Shown here piece after piece: positions 8,635 through 17,777 of a stretch of 64,000 nucleotides of DNA. The position numbers were made by a program, and so were the translations under genes. Location of the stretch: the NCBI GenBank assembly GCA_003605175.1, contig QWDA01000005.1, positions 275,763 through 339,762 of the forward strand, in the 5' to 3' direction. Position 1 is the first letter of the stretch; the number at the start of each line of letters is the position of its first letter. The DNA is from Paracoccaceae bacterium (GTDB lineage: Bacteria; Pseudomonadota; Alphaproteobacteria; Rhodobacterales; Rhodobacteraceae). Under the pieces are notes generated by a model that was given only the letters and a program-made list of their open reading frames with translations, did no database searches and had not been told where the DNA came from.

Positions 8635-9621
8635 TCAGCGCGACAGCGCCCGCCGCCATTCCTCGATCGCCTCGTCGCGGAGCGCGGCGGCCTCGTCCTC
8701 GGAATAGAACAGCACCTTCTCGGGCAGGGGCAGCTCGGCGAAGCCCTCGGGCCATTTCGCCTTCGGGAGTGCGGCGGGCAGCGACCAGTTGGTGGTCGGG
8801 ATCATTTCCTGGAACCGCTCGGAGAGGACGAAATCCATGAAGGCGTCGGCGAGTTCCGGTTCCTCGGTCCCGGCGATCCTGCCCACGGTTTCCACCATGA
8901 AATAGTGCCCCTCCGGGAAGATCGCGGCGTGCTTCGTGAAGTCGCCCTCGGCGATCATGTGGTAGGCGGGCGAGGTGGTGTAGCTCAGCACCATGTCGGC
9001 CTCGCCATCGGTGAAGAGCCCGTAGCTCTCCGACCAGCCCTTGGTGACGGTGAGGATCTTCGGCGCGAGCTTCTCCCAGGCCGCCTCCGCGCCGTCGCCA
9101 TAGACCGCCTTGACCCAGAGCACCAGCGCGAGCCCCGAGATCGAGGTGCGCGGGTCCTGGATCACGATCCGCGTGTCGTCGGGCGTGGCGAGCAGCGCGT
9201 CGAAGCTCTCCGGCGGGTTCGGCAGGCGCGTCTCGTCATAGACGAAGGCGGTGTGGCCGTAGTTGAACGGCAGGAAGGTGTCGTCGGTCCAAGCGATCGG
9301 CAGGGTCAGCCGGGAATTGTCCTGGCCGTGCGGCGCGAAGAGACCGGTCTCGCGCGCCTTCTTCGTGACGTCGGAAGTCAGGCCGATCACGATGTCGGCC
9401 TTGGTCCGCTCGCCCTCGAGCAGGAGCCGGGGCAGAAGGTCGCCCGTGACATATTGCAGGTCGCAGCCGCAGGTCTCCTCGAAGGCGGCCTCGATGCCGG
9501 GGCCGGGGCCCCATTCGGAGGTGAAATAGTCTCCCGCGTAGACGGTAAGGACGGGCGTGTCGGCCTGCGCCGCGAAGGCGGTGGCGATCAGTCCCGTGGC
9601 GAGCAGCGTGGTGCGCATCAT
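8635..9621 (-). CDS. thiB: thiamine ABC transporter substrate-binding protein
   Basis: 328-aa periplasmic binding protein (TbpA/ThiB). Residues 1-20 (MMRTTLLATGLIATAFAAQA) are a signal peptide. The mature part starts TPVLTVYAGDYFTSEWGPG and carries the expected CGCDLQYV and VLSYTTSPAYH segments. It captures thiamine and its phosphates and delivers them to ThiPQ. The ATG at 9621 has GGAG nine bases upstream; the next codon is also ATG. A longer start at 9672 would run into the riboswitch and is rejected. First gene of the operon. Confidence 0.94.
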   Translation of the reverse strand: MMRTTLLATGLIATAFAAQADTPVLTVYAGDYFTSEWGPGPGIEAAFEETCGCDLQYVTGDLLPRLLLEGERTKADIVIGLTSDVTKKARETGLFAPHGQDNSRLTLPIAWTDDTFLPFNYGHTAFVYDETRLPNPPESFDALLATPDDTRIVIQDPRTSISGLALVLWVKAVYGDGAEAAWEKLAPKILTVTKGWSESYGLFTDGEADMVLSYTTSPAYHMIAEGDFTKHAAIFPEGHYFMVETVGRIAGTEEPELADAFMDFVLSERFQEMIPTTNWSLPAALPKAKWPEGFAELPLPEKVLFYSEDEAAALRDEAIEEWRRALSR

Positions 9622-9670
9622 GACGTCTCCATGTCTCACGACGGGCGGAGAAACGAAGCGTGCGGATGAC

Positions 9671-9766
9671 ACCTTCCCTCCGCCGGTCTTAACCGGTTCA
9701 GGTTCAACGGGTTCGCGCTTTCGCGCATCTCAGCCCGGCCGGGCACCCCGAGGTGAGGCGGAAGGT
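9671..9766 (-). promoter_or_regulatory. TPP riboswitch (THI element)
   Basis: Read on the minus strand, the region contains the conserved TPP aptamer: GGGGTGCCC, then GGCTGAGA, then CCCGTTGAACCTGAACCGG, TTAAGACCGG and CGGAGGGA. The flanks ACCTTCC and GGAAGGT pair to form helix P1. It ends about 50 bases upstream of the thiB start, so it is expected to shut off thiBPQ expression when TPP is plentiful, most likely by hiding the thiB ribosome site. Confidence 0.95.
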
Positions 9767-9840
9767 AGGGCCGGACGCCGCCGCCCGCAAGGCGAAACCG
9801 CGATCTCGAGGCGCGCCTTCGGCGCACGCCATGCCCTGGT

Positions 9841-10087
9841 GGGGGCTCTGCCCCCGCGCGTCGCTGTCGCGCCGCGCTCCCCCGGGATTTTCCCGACCCA
9901 AAGAAGGGACGCGGAAAGGCTTTCTTTACCATGTTTCGCCAGCTTTCCTTTCGTGCGGCAGCAGGGATGCCAGCCGCATGACCCGAAGAAGGGCGGCCCG
10001 TCCGGATCACGGCGGGCCGCTTTTCCTTCTTTGGGTCCGGAAATCCCGGGGGTGAGTGTCCGGAGGGCACGAGGGGGCAGAGCCCCC
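9841..10087. repeat. long imperfect inverted repeat between thiB and aroC
   Basis: Outer arms GGGGGCTCTGCCCC (9841-9854) and GGGGCAGAGCCCC (10074-10086) are reverse complements. Inner arms at 9877-9907 (CTCCCCCGGGATTTT then CCGACCCAAAGAAGG) and 10025-10056 are also near-perfect reverse complements. About 120 bp lies between the inner arms and holds a strong GC hairpin. The 393-bp gap holds no recognisable gene. Similar CCCCCGGGATTTT / CCAAAGAAG hairpins are familiar intergenic repeats in Rhodobacteraceae, but I cannot confirm copy number here. Confidence 0.7.
9992..10024 (+). terminator. terminator-like hairpin inside the inverted repeat
   Basis: GCGGCCCG and CGGGCCGC form an 8-bp GC stem with a 12-base loop, followed on the plus strand by TTTT. 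No plus-strand gene ends just before it, so it may end an unseen short transcript or simply be part of the repeat. Confidence 0.5.
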
Positions 10088-10159
10088 TGAGATACGTGCC
10101 CGCGAAGCCTTTCTCTTGTCCGGCCGAGGCTGTAAGGACGGGCGCCGAAGGGGGCGCCC

Positions 10160-11263
10160 ATGAGCTTCAATACCTACGGACATGTCTTCCGCGTCACCAC
10201 CTGGGGTGAGAGCCACGGGCCCGCGCTCGGCGCGACCGTCGACGGCTGCCCGCCGGGCGTGGCGCTTTCGGAGGCCGACCTTCAGGTCTGGCTCGACCGG
10301 CGCAAGCCCGGGCAGAACAGGTTCACCACCCAGCGGCGCGAGGCGGACGCGGTGGAGATCCTGTCGGGCATTTTCGAGGGGGTGACCACCGGCACGCCGA
10401 TCCAGTTGATGATCCGCAACACCGACCAGCGTTCGAAGGATTACGGGGACATCGCCGAAAAGTTCCGGCCGGGCCATGCCGACATCACCTATTGGCAGAA
10501 ATACGGCATCCGCGACTATCGCGGCGGAGGGCGGTCCTCGGCGAGGGAAACCGCCGCGCGTGTCGCGGCTGGCGGCGTGGCGCGGGCGGCTTTGGCGCAG
10601 TTGGTGCCCGGGCTATCCATCACCGGCTACATGGTGGCGATGGGCGAGAAGGACATTGACCGCTCGCGCTTCGACTGGGACGAGATCGGCCGGAACCCGT
10701 TCTGGACGCCCGATGCCGAGGCAGCAGAGGCGTGGGCCGGCTATCTCGACGGGCTGCGGAAGTCGGGATCCTCAGTCGGCGCGCTGATCGAGCTGTCGAT
10801 CCGGGGCTGTCCGGCGGGTCTCGGCGCGCCGGTCTATGGCAAGCTCGACACCGATCTCGCCGCCGCTTGCATGTCGATCAACGCGGTGAAGGGTGTCGAG
10901 ATCGGCGAGGGCATGGCGGCGGCGCGGCTGACTGGCGAGGCGAATGCGGACGAGATCTCGATGGGTCCCGACGGACCGGTTTTTTCCTCGAACCACGCGG
11001 GCGGCATCCTGGGCGGGATCTCGACCGGGCAGGAGATCGTCGTCCGTTTCGCGGTGAAGCCGACTTCCTCGATCCTGACCCCCAGAAAGACCATCACCAG
11101 GTCGGGCGAAGCGACCGAGATAGTCACCAAGGGTCGCCACGATCCCTGCGTCGGCATCCGCGCGGTGCCGGTGGCCGAGGCGATGGCGGCGGCGGTGATC
11201 ATGGATCATCTGTTGCTCGACCGTGCCCAGACCGGCGGACAGCGCGGGCTGATCGGCGGCTAG
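10160..11263 (+). CDS. aroC: chorismate synthase
   Basis: 367-aa FMN-dependent enzyme that turns 5-enolpyruvylshikimate 3-phosphate into chorismate, last step of the shikimate pathway. Family signatures are [18 protein letters not shown] (residues ~13-30), the stretch [20 protein letters not shown] with [14 protein letters not shown] after it, and a C-terminal block with [17 protein letters not shown]. Length is typical. The ribosome site (AAGGGGG) lies in the loop and right arm of a GGGCGCC/GGCGCCC hairpin that touches the start codon, which could tune translation. The gene stands alone. Confidence 0.97.
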   Translation: MSFNTYGHVFRVTTWGESHGPALGATVDGCPPGVALSEADLQVWLDRRKPGQNRFTTQRREADAVEILSGIFEGVTTGTPIQLMIRNTDQRSKDYGDIAEKFRPGHADITYWQKYGIRDYRGGGRSSARETAARVAAGGVARAALAQLVPGLSITGYMVAMGEKDIDRSRFDWDEIGRNPFWTPDAEAAEAWAGYLDGLRKSGSSVGALIELSIRGCPAGLGAPVYGKLDTDLAAACMSINAVKGVEIGEGMAAARLTGEANADEISMGPDGPVFSSNHAGGILGGISTGQEIVVRFAVKPTSSILTPRKTITRSGEATEIVTKGRHDPCVGIRAVPVAEAMAAAVIMDHLLLDRAQTGGQRGLIGG

Positions 11264-11267
11264 GAAC

Positions 11268-11296
11268 GGGGGAGCGCGAGGGCGCGCAGCCCCCTC
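11268..11296 (+). terminator. hairpin downstream of aroC
   Basis: GGGGG at 11268-11272 pairs with CCCCC at 11290-11294, with internal GCGCG/CGCGC pairing, five bases after the aroC stop. There is no clear T-run, so termination is likely but not certain. The rest of the gap up to rpiA (to ~11630) shows no convincing gene or site. Confidence 0.45.
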
Positions 11297-11648
11297 GCCC
11301 CGGGCGACGCCGAAGGCGGCGCAATTCCTCAATGCCGTCCGTCTGTCTGCGCGGGAAAGCTGCGTGATGGAGATGCCGAGAAGCCTCGAAATCAGGAAGC
11401 GCAACGCCAGGGAATGGAACGCGGCGCATCGTCCGCGAGGATCCGCGCCGAGGTGAAGGCCGGCGACCGCGTGAAAGCGGCGGCCGGCCCCACCGCAGGT
11501 GCGCGGCGGTCCATGCCGGGCTTCCGGTGAGTGTCGCCGCCTGCAGGGAGCCTGCGTTTCCCGGGTCCAGCCCATACGCAAATTGAGCCATGGCCTCGGG
11601 CCCGTACATTTCCTATAACGCCGCAACACCTTTTGGGAGTTGCCGCAC

Positions 11649-12437
11649 ATGTCCAAGCCGCTGTCGCCCATCGAGACCGCCAAGTTCGTCGCCGCGAAGC
11701 GGGCTTGCGATTTCGTGGAGTCCGGGATGAAGGTTGGGCTTGGGACCGGATCGACGGCCGCGTGGCTGGTGAGGTGCCTGGGCGAGATGGTGCGCAACGA
11801 CGGGCTGGATATCACCGGCGTGCCGACCTCGACCCGCACCGCCGAACTGGCGCGGCAGATGGGTATCCGGGTGACCAGCCTCGACGAGGCGAAATGGCTC
11901 GACATCACCATCGACGGCGCCGACGAGTTCGACGGCGATCTGAACCTCATCAAGGGCGGCGGCGGCGCGCTCTTGCAGGAAAAGATCGTCGCCACCGCAT
12001 CGGACCGGATGGTGGTGATCGCCGACAAGACCAAGCAGGTGGAGACGCTGGGCGCCTTCCCGCTCCCGGTCGAGGTGGTGCCGTTCGGCTGGCAGACCAC
12101 CAAGGCGCTGGTGGAGGAGACGCTTTCCTCGCTCGACGTGCTGGGCGACGAGGCGACGCTCAGGATGAACGGCGAAAGCGCCTTCATCACCGACGAGGGC
12201 AATTACATCATCGACCTGCACCTGAAGCGGATCAGCGACCCGCGGCAGTTCGGCATCGTCATCAACCAGATCCCCGGCGTGGTCGAGAACGGGCTGTTCC
12301 TCGACATCTGCGACATCGTGGTGATCGGCCATGGCGACGGCCGGGTCGAGGTGAAGGACATCACGCTGGGCACCACCCGGCATGACGTGATCGAGATCTC
12401 GCATCCCGACAACGTGTTCTCGGATCTCGCCGAGTAA
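11649..12437 (+). CDS. rpiA: ribose-5-phosphate isomerase A
   Basis: 262-aa cytosolic enzyme of the pentose phosphate pathway that interconverts ribose 5-phosphate and ribulose 5-phosphate. Motifs are GLGTGSTAAWLVR (phosphate loop), DITIDGADEFD and KGGGGALLQEKIVA with the catalytic Asp and Lys. The ATG at 11649 is preceded by GGGAG with a nine-base gap; an in-frame TTG at 11640 has no space for a ribosome site. The stop overlaps the gor start by one base (TAATG), so the two are co-translated. Confidence 0.96.
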   Translation: MSKPLSPIETAKFVAAKRACDFVESGMKVGLGTGSTAAWLVRCLGEMVRNDGLDITGVPTSTRTAELARQMGIRVTSLDEAKWLDITIDGADEFDGDLNLIKGGGGALLQEKIVATASDRMVVIADKTKQVETLGAFPLPVEVVPFGWQTTKALVEETLSSLDVLGDEATLRMNGESAFITDEGNYIIDLHLKRISDPRQFGIVINQIPGVVENGLFLDICDIVVIGHGDGRVEVKDITLGTTRHDVIEISHPDNVFSDLAE

Positions 12438-13795
12438 TGGCATTTGACTACGATCTCTTCGTGATCGGCGGCGGCTCGGGGGGCGTGCGCGCGGCCCGGA
12501 TCGCGGCATCGGAGGGCGGGGCCAGGGTGGCGCTCGCGGAAGAAAGCCGCATGGGCGGCACCTGCGTGATCCGGGGATGCGTGCCGAAGAAGCTGATGGT
12601 CTTCGCCTCGGGCTATCCGCAGGCCATCGCCGACGCGCGCGAATACGGCTGGGACGCGCGGGTGGACGGGTTCGACTGGGTCGCGTTCCGGACCCGGCTC
12701 CATGGTGAGCTCGACCGGCTCGAGGGGGTCTACCGCGCGGGTCTTACCCGCGCCGGCGTCGAGATCTTCGACTGCCGCGCGACCATCGCAGATCCGCATA
12801 CCGTCGCGCTGGCCGATGGCCGCAAGGTGACCGCCAAGCATATCCTCGTCGCCACCGGCGGCCATGTGGACTTTCCCGACGCCGCCGCGCGCGAGATCGG
12901 CATCTCCTCGAACGAGGTGTTCCATCTCGACGCACTGCCGGAGCGGCTCCTGATCGTTGGCGGCGGCTATATCGCCTGCGAATTCGCCTGCATCTTCACC
13001 GGGCTTGGCGCGAAGGTGACCCAGCTTTATCGCGGCGCGCAGATCCTGCGCGGCTTCGACGACGAGGCGCGGGGGCTCCTCGCCGAAGAGATGCGCGACC
13101 GGGGCGTCGATATCCATTGCGGCACCACGATCATCGGCATGGAGCGTGGTGCCGACGGCATCCGGGTGCGCTGTTCGAACGGGCACGAGCATCTCGTCGA
13201 CCAGGTGCTTTTCGCGACCGGGCGTTCGCCCAACACCGCGGAGCTGGGGCTCGAGGAGGCCGGCGTCAGGCTCGGCCGGCGCGGCGAGATCCTGGTCGAC
13301 GCCTACAGCCAGACCAACATCCCCTCGATCTTCGCCGTGGGCGACGTGACCAACCGGATCAACCTGACCCCGGTCGCGATCCGCGAGGGCCATGCCTTCG
13401 CCGACACGGTCTTCGGCGGCAAGAAACGCGCGGTGGACCACGAACTCGTCGCTTCGGCGATCTTTACCCAGCCCGAATACGGCGCGGTGGGGATGACCGA
13501 GGAAGAGGCCCGCGAACTCCATCGGATCGAAGTCTACGCGACTTCGTTTCGTCCGATGCAGGGCGCCTTCATCGGCCGTTCCGAGCGGGTGCTCTTCAAA
13601 CTCATCGTCGATGCCAAGAGCCGCAAGGTGCTGGGCTGCCATATCGTGGCGCCCAATGCGGGCGAGCTGATCCAGATGGCCGGAATCGCGGTGAAGATGG
13701 GCGCCACCAAGGAAGATTTCGACCGCACGGTTGCGGTCCACCCGACAATTTCCGAAGAACTGGTCACGATGCGGACGCCGGTCCGCACCGCTTGA
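12437..13795 (+). CDS. gor: glutathione-disulfide reductase
   Basis: 452-aa FAD-dependent disulfide reductase that keeps glutathione reduced with NADPH. Residues 8-20 carry the FAD site (FVIGGGSGGVRAAR). The redox cysteines are C43 and C48 in GGTCVIRGCVPKK, of the form seen in alphaproteobacteria and plants. The NAD(P) site is IVGGGYIACEFA. The second FAD segment ends IFAVGDVTNRINL and the C-terminal active-site base is in HPTISEELV. It directly follows rpiA; the pentose phosphate pathway supplies the NADPH it uses. Confidence 0.95.
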   Translation: MAFDYDLFVIGGGSGGVRAARIAASEGGARVALAEESRMGGTCVIRGCVPKKLMVFASGYPQAIADAREYGWDARVDGFDWVAFRTRLHGELDRLEGVYRAGLTRAGVEIFDCRATIADPHTVALADGRKVTAKHILVATGGHVDFPDAAAREIGISSNEVFHLDALPERLLIVGGGYIACEFACIFTGLGAKVTQLYRGAQILRGFDDEARGLLAEEMRDRGVDIHCGTTIIGMERGADGIRVRCSNGHEHLVDQVLFATGRSPNTAELGLEEAGVRLGRRGEILVDAYSQTNIPSIFAVGDVTNRINLTPVAIREGHAFADTVFGGKKRAVDHELVASAIFTQPEYGAVGMTEEEARELHRIEVYATSFRPMQGAFIGRSERVLFKLIVDAKSRKVLGCHIVAPNAGELIQMAGIAVKMGATKEDFDRTVAVHPTISEELVTMRTPVRTA

Positions 13796-13861
13796 CATCA
13801 CGCGGCGAGACCACAGTTAGGTACGAACCCGGCGAGACGGCACAGAAGGACAGACCGAAGC

Positions 13862-15013
13862 ATGGCCAGCAATAACGGCGGACCCTGGGGGGGTGGCAAT
13901 CGTGGCGGATCGGGCGGCGGCGGTGATGACGACCGCGGCGGCAATCGTGGCGGGCGGCGTCCCGGGGATTCGCCGCAGATCCCCGAGATCGACGAAATCG
14001 TGAAAAAGGGCCAGGAGCAGCTCAAGGTGCTGATGGGCGGACGCGGCGGGCGCCGGCCGAATGGATCCGACGGCGGCGGCGCCCCGCAGGTGCCCGGGGG
14101 ATTGATTGCCATCGGCGCGCTGGTGTTCGCGGCCGCCGCCTGGGGGGTCGCCTCGTTCTACACGGTGAAGCCGGAAGAGCAGTCGGTCGAGCTGTTCCTC
14201 GGCAAGTTCAGCTCCGTCGGGAACCCGGGCCTTAATTTCGCCCCCTGGCCGCTGGTGTCCTACGAGGTGATCGAGGTGACCCGCGAACGGCCGGAGGATA
14301 TCGGTGTGTCGCGGCCGGGCGCGCCGGCGGACGGGCTGATGCTGACCACCGACGAGAACATCGTCGATATCGATTTCCAAGTGGTCTGGAACATCACCGA
14401 CCCGGCGAAATACCTGTTCAACCTGCGCGACGGGCCGCAGACGGTGCGGGCGGTGTCGGAATCGGCGATGCGCGAGATCATCGCGCAATCCGACCTCGCG
14501 CCGATCCTGAACCGCGACCGCGGGCTGATCGAGCAGAATGCCTTCGACCTTATCCAGTCGACGCTCGACGCATACGATTCGGGCATCAACATCATCCGCG
14601 TGAACCTCGACAAGGCCGACCCGCCGCAGGAGGTGATCGACGCCTTCCGCGAGGTGCAGGCGGCCGAGCAGGCGCGCGACCGGCTGCAGCGCGAAGCGGA
14701 CGCCTATGCGAACCGCAAGCTCGCCGGCGCACGCGGCGAGGCGGCGCAGATCCTCGAGGAGGCCGAAGGTTACCGCGCGAAGGTGGTGAACGAGGCCCAG
14801 GGCGAGGCCTCGCGCTTCTCGGCGGTGCTCGCCGAATACCAGGACGCGCCCGAGGTGACCCGCAAGCGACTCTATCTCGAGACGCTCGAGCGGGTGCTGG
14901 GCTCGGTCGACAAGATCATCCTCGACGACAAGACCACCGGCGGGCAGGGCGTGGTGCCCTATCTGCCCTTGAACGAACTGCGCCGCCAGCAAGCGCCGGC
15001 GGGAGGGAACTGA
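13862..15013 (+). CDS. hflK: HflK, SPFH-domain modulator of FtsH
   Basis: 383-aa inner-membrane protein. A glycine- and arginine-rich disordered N-terminus (residues 1-75) precedes one membrane helix (~80-102), followed by the SPFH/band-7 domain facing the periplasm (EEQSVELFLGKF onward) and a charged coiled-coil around residues 265-340. With HflC it forms a cage around the FtsH protease and modulates membrane-protein degradation. The gap to hflC is one base. Confidence 0.95.
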   Translation: MASNNGGPWGGGNRGGSGGGGDDDRGGNRGGRRPGDSPQIPEIDEIVKKGQEQLKVLMGGRGGRRPNGSDGGGAPQVPGGLIAIGALVFAAAAWGVASFYTVKPEEQSVELFLGKFSSVGNPGLNFAPWPLVSYEVIEVTRERPEDIGVSRPGAPADGLMLTTDENIVDIDFQVVWNITDPAKYLFNLRDGPQTVRAVSESAMREIIAQSDLAPILNRDRGLIEQNAFDLIQSTLDAYDSGINIIRVNLDKADPPQEVIDAFREVQAAEQARDRLQREADAYANRKLAGARGEAAQILEEAEGYRAKVVNEAQGEASRFSAVLAEYQDAPEVTRKRLYLETLERVLGSVDKIILDDKTTGGQGVVPYLPLNELRRQQAPAGGN

Positions 15014-15014
15014 C

Positions 15015-15908
15015 ATGAAGAAGCTCGGAATTCTGATCCCTGTCGCGGTTCTTGCCGTCGCCGGCGCGCTTTCGTCGATCTTCATCGTGACCGAGACCGA
15101 GAAGGTCCTGGTCCTGCAATTCGGCCAGATCAAGCAGATCAAGGACACGCCCGGCCTCGGCTTCAAGATCCCGCTGATCCAGGAAGTGGTGCGCTATGAC
15201 GACCGCATCCTGTCGCTCGACACCACCGAGATCGAGGTGACGCCCTCGGACGACCGGCGCCTCGTGGTCGACGCCTTCGCGCGCTACCGCATCGCCGATG
15301 TGGTGAGGTTCCGTCAGGCGGTCGGTGCGCTCGGCGAGCGGGCGGCCGAGGCGCGGCTCGCCTCGATCCTGCAGACCCAGATCCGTGCGGTGCTCGGCTC
15401 GGAAGGGGTGACCTCAAACACGATCCTTTCTTCCGATCGCGCCGCGCTGATGGTGGAGATCCGCAACAAGGCCCAGGCCCGCGCCGAGGCGCTGGGGCTC
15501 GACGTGGTGGACGTGCGGCTCAAGCAGACTAACCTGCCCGAGCAGAACCTCGACGCCACCTTCGCCCGGATGCGGGCCGAGCGCGAACGCGAGGCCGCCG
15601 ACGAGGTGGCGCGCGGCGAGGAAGCGGCGCAAAGGGTCCGCGCCCAGGCCGACCGCACCGTGGTCGAACTGGTCTCTGAGGCCCGCAAGGAAAGCGAGAT
15701 CGTCCGCGGCGAGGCCGATGCCCAGCGCAACAAGATCTTCGCCGACGCGTTCAGCGCCGATCCCGATTTCTTCGAGTTCTACCGCTCGATGTCGGCCTAC
15801 GAGAACGCGCTCAAGGGCAGCAACTCGACCCTGGTGATCACGCCCGACAGCGAGTTCTTCGAGTATCTCGACGGTTCCGGCGGACGGGGGGCGGCGGCGG
15901 CCCAGTGA
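15015..15908 (+). CDS. hflC: HflC, SPFH-domain modulator of FtsH
   Basis: 297-aa partner of HflK. An N-terminal membrane anchor (residues 5-25) leads into the SPFH domain (TETEKVLVLQFGQIKQI) and an Ala/Glu/Arg-rich helical section (~170-240), ending with the typical FFEFYRSMSAYENAL. Together HflKC regulate FtsH. It is translated in the same unit as hflK and overlaps the next small gene. Confidence 0.95.
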   Translation: MKKLGILIPVAVLAVAGALSSIFIVTETEKVLVLQFGQIKQIKDTPGLGFKIPLIQEVVRYDDRILSLDTTEIEVTPSDDRRLVVDAFARYRIADVVRFRQAVGALGERAAEARLASILQTQIRAVLGSEGVTSNTILSSDRAALMVEIRNKAQARAEALGLDVVDVRLKQTNLPEQNLDATFARMRAEREREAADEVARGEEAAQRVRAQADRTVVELVSEARKESEIVRGEADAQRNKIFADAFSADPDFFEFYRSMSAYENALKGSNSTLVITPDSEFFEYLDGSGGRGAAAAQ

Positions 15909-16102
15909 TGGGCACGCTGCTTCTCGGCATCGGCCTGGTCTTCGTGATCGAGGGGTTGGTGCTGGCGCTGCTGCCGATGCGGCTTGAGGATCTTCTGGAG
16001 GCGCTCCGGGAGATCCCGCCCGAAACCCGGCGAATGTTCGGGCTTGCCGCGATCGCGATCGGCGTCGCGCTCGTCTGGCTTGCCCGGATCCTCGGCTCGT
16101 GA
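15908..16102 (+). CDS. DUF2065 small membrane protein
   Basis: 64-aa protein with two membrane helices (GTLLLGIGLVFVIEGLVLAL and a second near GLAAIAIGVALVWLARIL). Between them is the conserved loop LEALREIPPETRRMFG of DUF2065. Its ATG overlaps the hflC stop by one base (TGATG); a GTG one codon earlier is also possible. DUF2065 genes often follow hflC and precede a DegP-type protease, which holds here, suggesting a link with membrane quality control. The function is unknown. Confidence 0.88.
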   Translation: MGTLLLGIGLVFVIEGLVLALLPMRLEDLLEALREIPPETRRMFGLAAIAIGVALVWLARILGS

Positions 16103-16114
16103 CGGTGTTTTCGC

Positions 16115-16140
16115 GGCGCCCCTTTGGCTGGGCGCCTTTT
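16115..16140 (+). terminator. terminator after the hflKC-DUF2065 operon
   Basis: GGCGCCC pairs with GGGCGCC across an eight-base loop and is followed by TTTT, 12 bases after the DUF2065 stop. Confidence 0.8.
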
Positions 16141-16290
16141 CGCCTTATATGTTCACGCGAGAGTGACTGTTCGCGAGCTATGCTGGCGTTGCGGTCCTTC
16201 GCGGCAGCGATGAAATCTTGATGGCGTAGAGGTCGCGGGAGGCGCCCCACGAGCGCGAGCATTGCGACCAATCAGGCAAAGGAGCAAGCA

Positions 16291-17754
16291 GTGAGAGAAA
16301 CAGCGCACGCGATCACTCGCGCAAGGCCGAACCCGGCGACGGCGTTCTGGGCGCTCGTCATGGGGTTCGCGATGCTGATCGCCCAGCATGGGGCCGCCCT
16401 GGCCCAGTCGCGGCCCGACACTTTCGCGGATCTCGCGGACAAGGTCAGCCCCGCGGTCGTCAACATCACCACCTCGACCATGGTCGCGGCCAGCGCCGGC
16501 CCCGCGCCGGTGGTGCCCGAGGGCTCGCCCTTCGAGGATTTCTTCCGTGACTTCATGGACCGCAACGAGAATGAGCAAAGGCCGCGCCGCAGCCAGGCGC
16601 TCGGCTCAGGCTTCGTGATCTCGGAAGACGGCTACATCGTCACCAACAACCACGTGATCCAGGGCGCCGACGAGATCACCATCGAGTTCTTCGAAGGCGG
16701 CACGCTCGATGCGGAGGTGGTCGGCACCGACCCGAAGACCGACCTCGCGCTCCTGAAGGTCGAAAGCGACAAGCCCTTGAAGTTCGTCCCCTGGGGCAAT
16801 TCCGACGACATGCGCGTCGGCGACTGGGTGATGGCCATGGGCAACCCGCTCGGCCAGGGCTTCTCGGTCTCGGCGGGGATCGTCTCGGCCCGCGGGCGGG
16901 CGCTCTCGGGCACCTATGACGACTACATCCAGACCGACGCGGCGATCAACCGCGGCAACTCGGGTGGTCCCTTGTTCAACCTCAAGGGCGAGGTGATCGG
17001 CATCAACACCGCGATCCTGTCGCCCAATGGCGGGTCCATCGGGATCGGCTTCGCGATGTCCTCGCGGGTGGCCACCAACGTCATCAAGCAGCTGCGCGAA
17101 TACGGCGAGACCCGCCGCGGCTGGCTCGGCGTGCGGATCCAGGACGTCTCCGACGAGATCGCCGAGGCGATGGGCCTCAGCACCACCGTCGGCGCGCTGG
17201 TGACCGACGTGCCCGAAGGCCCGGCCGCCGAGGCGGGGATCCAGCAGGGCGACCTGATCCTGTCCTTCGACGGGGTCGACATCGCCGACACCCGCGACCT
17301 CGTGCAGCGCGTCGGCAATGCCGAGGTGGGCGCCGTGGTCCGGCTCCGGGTGGAGCGCGACGGCAAGACCATGACGCTGCCCGTGACGCTCGGCCGGCGC
17401 GAGGAGGCCGAGGGCGCGATCCCCGCGGCGGTCCAGAGCGACGAGCCGGTCGAAAGCGAGGTCCTCGGGCTCACCGTCTCGACCATGACCGACGAGTTGC
17501 GCGAGCAGCTCGGCCTCTCCGATGCCGACCGCGGCCTCGTGGTCGAGGATGTGGACGAGGCGAGCGAGGCCTATGAGAAGGGTCTCCGCGCCGGCGACAT
17601 CATCGCCGAGGCGGGCCAGGAGGCGGTGAACACCGTCGGCGACCTGGAAGCCCGCATCGCCGACGCGCGCGAGGCCGGACGGAAATCGCTCCTCCTCCTC
17701 GTTCGCCGCGCCGGCGACCCGCGCTTCGTGGCGCTGTCGCTCGACGACAGCTGA
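16291..17754 (+). CDS. DegP/HtrA-type periplasmic serine endoprotease
   Basis: 487-aa Do-family protease for misfolded envelope proteins. A signal peptide covers residues 1-39 (ends AALAQ). The trypsin-like domain has the triad H121 (TNNHV), D151 (KTDLALLK) and S224 (GNSGGP). Two PDZ domains follow at about 265-360 and 385-480. It lies downstream of hflKC-DUF2065 but beyond a terminator, so it has its own promoter, which I cannot place with confidence in the 150-bp gap. DegP, DegQ and MucD cannot be told apart from sequence alone. Confidence 0.93.
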   Translation: MRETAHAITRARPNPATAFWALVMGFAMLIAQHGAALAQSRPDTFADLADKVSPAVVNITTSTMVAASAGPAPVVPEGSPFEDFFRDFMDRNENEQRPRRSQALGSGFVISEDGYIVTNNHVIQGADEITIEFFEGGTLDAEVVGTDPKTDLALLKVESDKPLKFVPWGNSDDMRVGDWVMAMGNPLGQGFSVSAGIVSARGRALSGTYDDYIQTDAAINRGNSGGPLFNLKGEVIGINTAILSPNGGSIGIGFAMSSRVATNVIKQLREYGETRRGWLGVRIQDVSDEIAEAMGLSTTVGALVTDVPEGPAAEAGIQQGDLILSFDGVDIADTRDLVQRVGNAEVGAVVRLRVERDGKTMTLPVTLGRREEAEGAIPAAVQSDEPVESEVLGLTVSTMTDELREQLGLSDADRGLVVEDVDEASEAYEKGLRAGDIIAEAGQEAVNTVGDLEARIADAREAGRKSLLLLVRRAGDPRFVALSLDDS

Positions 17755-17777
17755 GGCGGAGGTCCAACGCGAAACCG

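Noticed and set aside
11583..11619. possible rpiA promoter: TTGAGC and TATAAC
   Set aside because: The spacing is 25 bases, too long for a sigma-70 promoter.
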